From assembly GCA_938016265.1 (NCBI GenBank), contig CALLWB010000099.1, positions 1-62,322 of the forward strand: 62,322 nucleotides of DNA, given 5' to 3'. Shown here one piece after another: positions 55,084-62,322 of this stretch. The position numbers were made by a program, and so were the translations under genes. Numbering within the stretch: position 1 is the first letter of the stretch; each line of letters starts with the position of its first letter. This stretch comes from an uncultured Saprospiraceae bacterium (GTDB taxonomy: Bacteria; Bacteroidota; Bacteroidia; Chitinophagales; Saprospiraceae). Below the pieces are notes generated by a model. That model did no database searches, was not told where the DNA came from, and worked only from the letters and a program-made list of their open reading frames with translations.

Positions 55084-57822
55084 CTAACTAATCAAAATCT
55101 CATAATCATTAAACATAGAATCTGCTCTTTTCATCTCCAGAATATCGGTCAGCTCGCCGGTGGACATCTTGTCGTCCATTTCTTCCTCCAGATCTTCGGT
55201 GGTACTGCTGGTTCGGATTTCGATGTTGCCAGCTGTGATTTGGTCCATTCTCCAACGATACGTATTTTCCATTTTGTTCCAAATTTCCTGGTGGATGTCT
55301 CGATGATTTTCATTGGGAGCGATGGCTTCTGCTTCCTTGAAGGCCTCATTGTTTCGGGCAATCATTTTTCCGGATTCAATGATGTAGTAGGAGGTGTGTG
55401 CCCAGTTGTCATCCTTGTCGAGTAGTTTAGAGTACAGCACCAGTTGCAGGTCTTCCTTATTTTTTATCTGGGCAGCCCGATAAGAGGCATTCCGCCATTT
55501 AAAATCAACAATCGCTCTTTCTTCGCCGCGCTCTAGCACCAAATCAGCTATTCCCTTGATGGGAACATGGAGGAAATTTCCTTCCAATTGAATTTCTGTT
55601 CCTCTGATGGTCCAGCCGTTGTTTCTAATGATTTCTACTAGATTAAATGCAGCAAATTTCACCCGGTTTTGGAAGTTGATTTTGTCTGGTTCTCTTCCAT
55701 ACATGAGTAGGAGAGAGCCCTCTTTCTCAAGTAAGGGATGTGTGTTTTTTTCAATGAAATTGAATATTTTTGTACGGTCCCATTCTAGCAAATCAGGTTG
55801 GCCAAACATCATTTCAAACAGCCGATGCGCCAGATTCCCAAACATCGTTCTTTCTGGTACGACACTCAAAATGGAAGATTTATGCAGTTTGATTTTATGT
55901 TTAAACACCCATTTATAAGGATAATAAAATAGATCATCAAGACTGCTAAACGATTCCTTGTCTCGCTCTGTAAGTCGATCCGTTTTGCCAATGTTTAAAT
56001 AGGGTTGCTGCGCTTTTATTTGTCGGCCTTCCAGCGTGATTTCTCCTGGAAGTTTGAAACCTGCCATGATTTTTTCATTGGTCTGTTGATGGATGTCAAA
56101 AGTAATAGCAGACAAATCATCAAACCGAGCCTGAAGATCTCCAAACAATGGATGAGGCTGCACTTCAGAACCATCCACCCGCTCCAAAACAACAAGAATC
56201 AACTGTTTTTCTGCTTGAAAAAATGGTCGTTGTCGTTGCCATAAAATACGATCAGTTTCTCGCTTTGGTGTTTCTAGTTTTATCCCAATGTTCTCCAGAT
56301 ATTCCATCTCCACTGTATACCATTTCGGAAATTGATGTTCTTCATCACTATCGTGAAAATTCCACCATAATACTTCAGGCGTCGGCAGAACAATAGCCGA
56401 GGGTTCATGAACATAAGATAAACTGCCCATTTGAGCTTCTATGATTGTAATAGGAGCTGGTTCGTAAATGGTACGCACGATCCGTTCCAACTGCAAAGCA
56501 GTAAGATGAGTTTCTGAGGGAGGGAACAAAGAGAGGAGCTCCTTGATCTTTCTTGCCTGAGCAGAAAGAGTAACCAACGAATGTTCTCTTTTTCCTCCTG
56601 CATCAAACTGCTTTTTTGCCCAATCTGTAAGGTATTGGAAGACGAGGATAACATCCTGAGTAGGTACTTGACTGCTTATATCATACCGTTTTCGCTCAAA
56701 CCAAAATTTATATTGAAAGCGGATGTCTTTTACTTTGATGGATTTGTCTGTACTTGCTCTGGTGGTTAAATCATTGAAAAACCGATTTATTTCTGAGTTC
56801 CAGCGATCGCTATTGATCCCGGGAGATTTGGCGATTACAGCAGCAATCACATTGGCCAGTTCATAGTTTAAAGGTTTTACCGCAAGAGAAACAAACTCCA
56901 AAATTTTGATTGGGTCAATTGGCTTCCACAAAAAAGTAGGTACCAATTTTAAGATTTGAAGGGTCGGCCTTGCCAGCGACGCAGATAGTATTCCCATACT
57001 AGGTAGTCCCTCCTGCTTAATTGAATTGTCTAATGTTCTGTTTTGTTCTGGAATGATACAGGCAGGTTTGAATTTATCATTTAAGTCGAAGACCTTTGCC
57101 AGGAATGCTGCTGCATCTGTTTCTCGTTTGGCTTTGATCAGGATTAAAGAGCCGTCTGCATTTGGGGTGAGTTTTTCTTTCTTTCCATCTCTAGACAGCA
57201 GTTCTTGTTTGAATCGAGCTAAATCTGTTGTTCCTTCAAGGATTTCCTTGGAAATTTGCTCTACAGGGATGGATCTTTCCTGAAGAATTCCTAATAAATA
57301 CTGGAGGTGGAAAGGGATTATATCAAACGGTTCATTGAGGAGCACCTTGTCGAATGGCAGTTCGCAAGTTTCAATGGTTTCGAGTAGATGGACAAACCGA
57401 TCGGCATAACCGTAGGCGAGTGGTTGCGGAGCATTTCTGAAAATCTGCTCGATTTTGGCGAGTACTTGCAAGCGATTTGGGGTAGATTCTTCTATTTCAA
57501 AATCCCACCCTGCAAGTAGTAGCTCGTCTCTGCGTGCTAGTAAAAAGCCAGCAGTCGCAAACTCGTCTGCCTTGAATGATTCCGCAAAATAGGCATCTGG
57601 ATGGTTGCTTACATATCTGGAAAGTGCCTGGCGAAATTGCTCAATCCTCAGGTATTCAATATCCGTTTCCTCCTGGGGGATTCCTAGTTGCTGTTCTAGG
57701 TAGGTGAGCAGGTTTCTGGGGCCGCAAAACTGTATTCCTTCGTCGGTTTCGTTTTGAAGTGCGTACGGTTGTGGGTGTACGAGATTGTCTAGTTTTAGTC
57801 CAAAGTATAGGGTCATTCGCAA
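55084..57822 (-). CDS. AddB-like PD-(D/E)XK nuclease, helicase half inactive
   Basis: A 912-residue protein. The first 600 residues have no Walker A motif, as expected of a degenerate helicase-like AddB/RecB scaffold. The C-terminal RecB-type nuclease has PYKWVFKHKIKL (about 635-646), His666, the GIAD motif with Asp760, DFK (773-775) and Q793-LVL-Y797, so all catalytic elements are present. No Fe-S Cys cluster is visible. The likely partner is the Dna2-like helicase-nuclease encoded divergently at 58916. A role in DNA end processing, repair or defence is plausible but inferred. ATG at 57822 or a slightly later one is possible. Confidence 0.8.
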   Translation of the reverse strand: MRMTLYFGLKLDNLVHPQPYALQNETDEGIQFCGPRNLLTYLEQQLGIPQEETDIEYLRIEQFRQALSRYVSNHPDAYFAESFKADEFATAGFLLARRDELLLAGWDFEIEESTPNRLQVLAKIEQIFRNAPQPLAYGYADRFVHLLETIETCELPFDKVLLNEPFDIIPFHLQYLLGILQERSIPVEQISKEILEGTTDLARFKQELLSRDGKKEKLTPNADGSLILIKAKRETDAAAFLAKVFDLNDKFKPACIIPEQNRTLDNSIKQEGLPSMGILSASLARPTLQILKLVPTFLWKPIDPIKILEFVSLAVKPLNYELANVIAAVIAKSPGINSDRWNSEINRFFNDLTTRASTDKSIKVKDIRFQYKFWFERKRYDISSQVPTQDVILVFQYLTDWAKKQFDAGGKREHSLVTLSAQARKIKELLSLFPPSETHLTALQLERIVRTIYEPAPITIIEAQMGSLSYVHEPSAIVLPTPEVLWWNFHDSDEEHQFPKWYTVEMEYLENIGIKLETPKRETDRILWQRQRPFFQAEKQLILVVLERVDGSEVQPHPLFGDLQARFDDLSAITFDIHQQTNEKIMAGFKLPGEITLEGRQIKAQQPYLNIGKTDRLTERDKESFSSLDDLFYYPYKWVFKHKIKLHKSSILSVVPERTMFGNLAHRLFEMMFGQPDLLEWDRTKIFNFIEKNTHPLLEKEGSLLLMYGREPDKINFQNRVKFAAFNLVEIIRNNGWTIRGTEIQLEGNFLHVPIKGIADLVLERGEERAIVDFKWRNASYRAAQIKNKEDLQLVLYSKLLDKDDNWAHTSYYIIESGKMIARNNEAFKEAEAIAPNENHRDIHQEIWNKMENTYRWRMDQITAGNIEIRTSSTTEDLEEEMDDKMSTGELTDILEMKRADSMFNDYEILIS

Positions 57823-57886
57823 GCATAAATTTGCATCGAAGATAGGGAATTAATTTTTGATTGGTTCATAAAACGCATTCACTAAA

Positions 57887-57925
57887 AACAAAAAAAACAC
57901 ATCCGACTCCTAAGAATCAGATGTG
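57887..57925 (-). terminator. Rho-independent terminator of the DUF458 gene
   Basis: On the minus strand, CACATCTGATTC (from 57925 to 57914) pairs with GAGTCGGATGTG (57909 to 57898) over a 4-nt loop, using two G-U pairs. A long T-tract (57897-57887) follows. It ends minus-strand transcription from the 58013 gene before the AddB-like gene, which therefore needs its own promoter. Confidence 0.85.
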
Positions 57926-58012
57926 CTGTATATATGGTTTTGCTTTTCTTGCAATAATCTACTCACAAAAGTAAATTATCACCAGAGGGTAACTGATAAA
58001 AGCCAATTTTTA

Positions 58013-58483
58013 TTAAACACACTTATCCGCACAACTTGAACTAGCAAACGCATCCGGCTTTGCCTTAAAGACAAATCCCATTCCAAGTATGTATCCCATC
58101 GCCTCTTTAAGTGCTACGTTTGACTTAAAGTGAGGATCCGTGTTAATATCTGCGTGTACCTCCAACTCCAACTTATATTGGTCCAGTAAATCACAAAGAT
58201 GGTAGGCTATTTCGATAGATTTGGCCACTTCTTTGATCATTCGTTCTTTGATACTCATTTTTTGAGAAGAACGATCACCTAAAATAAACATAAATCCACC
58301 TTTTTTCTCTCGCAAAAATACAATAACGGTCGCATATTCTGTAACTCCGTTTTTGACTTGCGAATCTGAACCGATGCAGATTTTTAGTTTATGTCCCAAA
58401 TTTGTTTCCCGGATGATCGCTTCTTCTACCGCATCTCTGATGGGTAGTTCGATCTTATCTCCGTTTAGTCTTCTCCATTTCAT
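58013..58483 (-). CDS. YkuK/DUF458-family RNase H-like protein
   Basis: A 156-residue cytosolic protein. Landmarks are IGSDSQ (about 38-43), LGDRSSQKM, EVHADINTDPHFKSN and the closing GMGFVFKAKPDAFASSSCADKC, all typical of the YkuK/DUF458 family, predicted to have an RNase H-like fold. Catalysis is not demonstrated by sequence. It lies between the AddB-like gene and the divergent Dna2-like gene and has its own strong terminator. Confidence 0.85.
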   Translation of the reverse strand: MKWRRLNGDKIELPIRDAVEEAIIRETNLGHKLKICIGSDSQVKNGVTEYATVIVFLREKKGGFMFILGDRSSQKMSIKERMIKEVAKSIEIAYHLCDLLDQYKLELEVHADINTDPHFKSNVALKEAMGYILGMGFVFKAKPDAFASSSCADKCV

Positions 58484-58865
58484 CTTGTTGAAGGTTTAAT
58501 TGATTTTTGATTTAATTCTTCTTGCTAACTTCTTATAATCCGTGATCTTTTAATTGTTTGCAAATCAATAGTCTACCACTAAAAATAACACGATCTTTCC
58601 AACATATCGCTAATTGTTACTAACATATGTTGGCAAACCTTGGTTTTTTATCCCAGGAGTGACCTTTGCCTTACCTGAATATCGACCAATTTTAGACCGT
58701 GATGTAATTGCTTACCCATCTATAACAGCTATTTATACCTAAATAGTTTCATCAGCATCGATTTTTATCAAAAAAGTGTATTTTCGCCTGTTGATTGTCA
58801 AGTTATTGAACCTTGATTGATTGCGCCCAGAGATGTCTATGGAGAACAATTAAACCTAATAACAT
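58484..58865. other. Intergenic region between divergent genes
   Basis: About 380 nt without an ORF. A TATTTTCG element near 58790, one base off TAnnTTTG, might serve the Dna2-like gene. Nothing else is recognisable. Confidence 0.3.
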
Positions 58866-58916
58866 AATAACCAAATATACTCAATAACTAAATACACCCA
58901 ATAACTAAACAAAAAA
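58866..58916 (+). repeat. Three tandem 17-nt repeats abutting a start codon
   Basis: AATAACCAAATATACTC (58866-58882), AATAACTAAATACACCC (58883-58899) and AATAACTAAACAAAAAA (58900-58916) are three imperfect tandem copies ending at the ATG of the Dna2-like gene. They are A-rich and may influence translation, or may be slippage products. Confidence 0.6.
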
Positions 58917-61900
58917 TGGATCAACAAGAGCTGGCAAGGCTATTTTACTTGCAAATATTAAAGATTCACCGCTTTCCGGCAGAGGTGGGGGAGCGAAATA
59001 GCCGGTTGTATTTGTTGCTAAATCGGTTGTTTTACGAATTCACAAAAGAAGAAAACTTACAGTTCACCACTTCCTTCGCACGAATCACCTACGGTTGTCA
59101 TAAGTTTAAAATTGACAACGAATTGCAGTGGTTGATCCATCATTTCAGGAAACTGGCGCAAAAGGTATATTACAAAAATGGAACGGTGACTGAGCAGGAA
59201 TACCTGGCTGGTTTGCAAGTAGTTGCTAGTTGCACTGCTGTAATTCTGCCATTAGAGGTGCCAGAAGATATCAAAGCACTAGCACCAGAAACACCTGTTT
59301 TTGTTAGAACTCCAGTAGAAGTAGTCGCCCATAAAGATTATGTGCGAATGGTCATTCTGGATCACGACAAAAACAACCAATACCTCATCGGCCGCGAAGA
59401 AGATAGCGAGAGCGAAGAGCCGGTAAGAATAAAATACAGCCAAACAGGCAGAAACGACTTGTTTGACTCTACCGTCGAAGCCATCGACCAACATTGGAAC
59501 AACAAGGCGATTGTCAACCTATTGGACGTTCAAATAGAAGAAGACGGAAGTTATGTACCGGCAATGATTATTCTGGAGCCGGATTATCTGCTTGATGTTA
59601 CTTCGATTTCAGAAACCTTTCAAAGTTTCGGGACAGAGCCGTACATGTTTCTGCTAAAGAAATTTCTGCCTATGCAAAGCAGTATCCCGTTGATGCTGGG
59701 AAATATTGCGAACTATTTTTTAGACGAATTACTTCAAAATCCTGAAGCAAAATTTGAAACTATTTTTCCGGGATGTTTTCAACTCAATCCTGTTGCCTTT
59801 TCTATGTTCAATGATATTGAGATTCGGGAGATCATGTATCATAGTCAGCGACATTTTAATAACCTAAAACGGGTGATAATTGATGACTTGCCCAATCAAA
59901 ATATCCATGCCGAAAACTGTTATTTGGAGCCGAGTTTTTACTCCGAAAAATATGGAATTCAAGGGCGTCTTGATGTATTGTATAATCCTGATGAAAATGA
60001 CGATTTTGCGATCGTAGAGCTTAAAAGTGGCAGTCCGTTTAGTGCAAACAGGTATGGGTTGAGCCGGAACCATTACGTGCAAACGTTGCTTTATGATTTA
60101 TTAATAAAATCAGTCTACGGAGGCACCATCGAATCCGCCAATTACATTCTATATTCAAAGTTGGAAATGCAAAATTTGAAGTTTGCGCCACCGTTAGAAA
60201 TTCAGCAAAAAGAAGCACTCAAAGTGCGCAACGAAATGATGGCGATCGAGCAACAACTTACCAAGTTGGATCAAACAGATTTGTCAGGACATACGGTCAT
60301 CGATTACCTTCAACCAAAGAACTTTCCAAAGGCCAGTGGTTTCTTGAAACGGGATTTGTTCTTCTTTTCTGAAGTAGTCAATAAGCTTTCGCCGCTAGAG
60401 CGGAATTATTTTCTATCCTTTATCAGTTTTGTGTCCAAGGAACATCAGTTGGCAAAAACAGGCGAGCAGGGAATCGATACCGTCAATGGTTTGGCTGCGC
60501 TCTGGTTGAATCATTTTTACGATAAACAAGACAATTTTGACATTATCAGTCACCTGGAAGTCAAAGAAAATAAAACCACAGAAGCGGATCCGGTTTTAGT
60601 CTTCCTGAAAACAGAGCAAACCAACAATCTGGCAAATTTCCGACAAGGAGATATTGCCGTTTTATACCCTTCCAGTTCACCCGAAGAAACGGTGCTCAAT
60701 AATCAGATTTTCAAATGCAGCATCGTACATTTGGATAATGAAAAAATAAAAGTGCGCCTTCGCTCCAGGCAGTTCAACGATTTTTTGTTTAAAAATGAAC
60801 AATACTGGAATTTGGAGCGCGATTTAATAGACAGTAGTTTTACCACGTTATATAGAAGTTTGTTTGCATTCTTGCAATACGAAACGCCCAAAAAACAGTT
60901 GCTGCTTACCACCAGGCCACCTGAGCAAGTCACGCTTAAAAAATTTGATTTGCCCACAAACCTTAGCGCACAACAGCAAAAATTACTTGGGATGGCCCTT
61001 TCCGCCAAGGATTATTTTTTGCTAGTTGGTCCTCCTGGGACAGGTAAAACCAAGTTTATGCTCCGTGAATTGGTGCACTATTTATATTATATGACCAAGG
61101 AAAGTGTTCTGCTTTTGGCCTATACCAATCGTGCTGTAGATGAGATGTGCGAGGCCATTCACGATTTTGCAGGCGAGGAATATATTCGGATTGGATCCCG
61201 GTATTCAACGGATCCACGATTTAGAGGTCGACTGTTTTCGACATTGACGAGCAATGTGAAAAAGAGGGCAGATCTCAAGGAGATTATTCAAAGCCACCGG
61301 ATTTATGTGTCTACGGTTTCTTCTATGAGCAGCAAGCACGATTTGATGAAATTGAAAAAGTTTAATAGGGTAATTATCGATGAGGCTTCTCAGATTTTAG
61401 AGCCTTTATTGGTGGGAATGCTGCCTATGTTTGACCAGTTTATTCTGATTGGTGATCACAAGCAGTTGCCAGCGGTAGTTATGCAAAGTAAAACCATTTC
61501 GAAGGTGGATCGCCCTGATTTGCTAGAGATCGGACTGAGCAATCGTCGAAATTCCCTGTTTGAACGACTATATGACCAATGTCAAAAAAACAATTGGGAT
61601 TGGGCGTACGGTATGCTGACCAACCAAGGACGGATGCATGAAGATATTTCAGCATTCCCAAACAAAATGTTCTATGATGGCCGACTAGATTGTTTGCCGG
61701 AAAACTGTCAACCAGGATTGTGGCAATCACAACCTTTGGAGTATACAGTTGACAATTCTGTGGAGGAGGTAACCAAGCTACTTTCGCAGAATAGGGTCGT
61801 GCATTTTTCTTCTGCTGTCGATGACATTTCTCGTTCTAACAAAACAAACATTCATGAAGCTCGTTGGATTGGAGAGTTGGTCGATCGATTTTCTAAACTG

Positions 61901-62293
61901 TATGCTGCCAATGGACTGGATTTTACCACTTCCACGATTGGGGTGATCACTCCCTATCGAGCGCAGATTGCTCAGATAAGAAATGTTCTGGAGGAATATG
62001 GCAAAGGCTATGAGGACATTTCGGTGGATACGGTGGAACGCTACCAAGGTGGTGCCAGAGATATTATATTGATTTCCCTTTCTCTAAATGTTTATTTTCA
62101 AATGGATTCTCTGGTATCATTATCTGATGATGGGACGGTGGATCGAAAGTTGAATGTTGCTTTGACGAGAGCCCGCAAACACTTGGTGGTGGTTGGCAAT
62201 CGGCAGATTATGCAGATGCATCCAATCTACAAATCACTGGTGGATTTTATTGGAGTGAATGGAGCGTTTATGAGTGTGGAAGATCAAGCGTAA
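58916..62293 (+). CDS. Dna2-like nuclease-helicase (RecB/Cas4-type nuclease + SF1 helicase)
   Basis: An 1125-residue protein. A RecB/Cas4-type nuclease lies at about 330-420, with GRLD (Asp353), ELK (368-370) and Q389-TLL-Y393. The SF1/UPF1-like helicase spans about 680-1110, with Walker A GPPGTGKT (705-712), motif II DEAS (822-825), GDHKQLPA (846-853), the ERYQGGARD segment near 1041-1049, and motif VI NVALTRARKH (1080-1089). The Fe-S Cys set of eukaryotic Dna2 is not seen. The domain order matches Dna2. It is divergent from DUF458, and the AddB-like nuclease lies just beyond. The stop at 62293 is 29 nt before the window end, so the downstream context is unknown. Confidence 0.9.
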   Translation: MDQQELARLFYLQILKIHRFPAEVGERNSRLYLLLNRLFYEFTKEENLQFTTSFARITYGCHKFKIDNELQWLIHHFRKLAQKVYYKNGTVTEQEYLAGLQVVASCTAVILPLEVPEDIKALAPETPVFVRTPVEVVAHKDYVRMVILDHDKNNQYLIGREEDSESEEPVRIKYSQTGRNDLFDSTVEAIDQHWNNKAIVNLLDVQIEEDGSYVPAMIILEPDYLLDVTSISETFQSFGTEPYMFLLKKFLPMQSSIPLMLGNIANYFLDELLQNPEAKFETIFPGCFQLNPVAFSMFNDIEIREIMYHSQRHFNNLKRVIIDDLPNQNIHAENCYLEPSFYSEKYGIQGRLDVLYNPDENDDFAIVELKSGSPFSANRYGLSRNHYVQTLLYDLLIKSVYGGTIESANYILYSKLEMQNLKFAPPLEIQQKEALKVRNEMMAIEQQLTKLDQTDLSGHTVIDYLQPKNFPKASGFLKRDLFFFSEVVNKLSPLERNYFLSFISFVSKEHQLAKTGEQGIDTVNGLAALWLNHFYDKQDNFDIISHLEVKENKTTEADPVLVFLKTEQTNNLANFRQGDIAVLYPSSSPEETVLNNQIFKCSIVHLDNEKIKVRLRSRQFNDFLFKNEQYWNLERDLIDSSFTTLYRSLFAFLQYETPKKQLLLTTRPPEQVTLKKFDLPTNLSAQQQKLLGMALSAKDYFLLVGPPGTGKTKFMLRELVHYLYYMTKESVLLLAYTNRAVDEMCEAIHDFAGEEYIRIGSRYSTDPRFRGRLFSTLTSNVKKRADLKEIIQSHRIYVSTVSSMSSKHDLMKLKKFNRVIIDEASQILEPLLVGMLPMFDQFILIGDHKQLPAVVMQSKTISKVDRPDLLEIGLSNRRNSLFERLYDQCQKNNWDWAYGMLTNQGRMHEDISAFPNKMFYDGRLDCLPENCQPGLWQSQPLEYTVDNSVEEVTKLLSQNRVVHFSSAVDDISRSNKTNIHEARWIGELVDRFSKLYAANGLDFTTSTIGVITPYRAQIAQIRNVLEEYGKGYEDISVDTVERYQGGARDIILISLSLNVYFQMDSLVSLSDDGTVDRKLNVALTRARKHLVVVGNRQIMQMHPIYKSLVDFIGVNGAFMSVEDQA

Positions 62294-62322
62294 GTAGAAG
62301 GGGGGAGAAAGATTGGATAATG

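Overview
The window comes from a Bacteroidota genome, most likely a Saprospiraceae-type gliding or particle-attached bacterium. The evidence is three giant secreted proteins ending in the type B C-terminal sorting domain of the type IX secretion system (T9SS), each followed by a PorP/SprF-family outer-membrane protein. There are also many Bacteroidota-type lipoproteins, promoters of the TTG-N19/20-TAnnTTTG type, and A-rich rather than Shine-Dalgarno leaders. No rRNA, tRNA, CRISPR array, transposase or phage module was seen.

Layout. 0.2-4.5 kb: a DEAD-box RNA helicase with an Arg/Asp-rich linker and DbpA-type RNA-binding domain, an unexplained promoter/terminator-bounded stretch, a DUF2306 membrane protein overlapping a YARHG lipoprotein, and a small FlbD-like protein. 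4.5-8.6 kb: a methionine locus. A 47-codon ORF with 11 consecutive Cys/Met codons precedes metY (O-acetylhomoserine sulfhydrylase), and then comes a fused MetX-homoserine dehydrogenase. Together these would convert aspartate semialdehyde to homocysteine. The Cys/Met-rich ORF looks like an attenuator leader peptide. 8.6-18.9 kb: a serine beta-lactamase-like lipoprotein, a zinc-finger-like hypothetical, a small cytochrome-like lipoprotein, a TetR regulator with a PaaE-like flavin/2Fe-2S reductase, a GH73-like protein lacking its catalytic Glu, a TPR protein, a DUF4412 gene with a decayed partial duplicate beside it, and a glycine-rich secreted protein.

19-39 kb: the surface-protein region. Adhesin + PorP/SprF; a CoA-transferase; adhesin + PorP/SprF + PorE-like (TPR-PD40-OmpA) protein; a hypothetical; then an 1853-residue PKD-array adhesin + PorP/SprF. 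A second tail-fibre-like secreted protein follows. The repeated cargo/PorP pairing suggests dedicated T9SS partners for each adhesin.

40-54.9 kb: WbqC-like, GWxTD-like and Lon-substrate-binding-domain proteins. Then a cell-envelope cluster: thioester alpha-2-macroglobulin lipoprotein, HExxH metalloprotease-like lipoprotein and penicillin-binding protein 1C, followed by a convergent carboxypeptidase-regulatory-domain protein. 55-62.3 kb: a possible DNA-processing locus with an AddB-like PD-(D/E)XK nuclease lacking Walker motifs, a YkuK/DUF458 RNase H-like protein, and a divergent Dna2-like protein carrying a RecB/Cas4-type nuclease plus an SF1 helicase.

The two most promising undescribed items are the Cys/Met leader-peptide attenuator at the methionine locus and the AddB-like/Dna2-like nuclease-helicase neighbourhood. 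All functional statements are from reading motifs; no database search was run.
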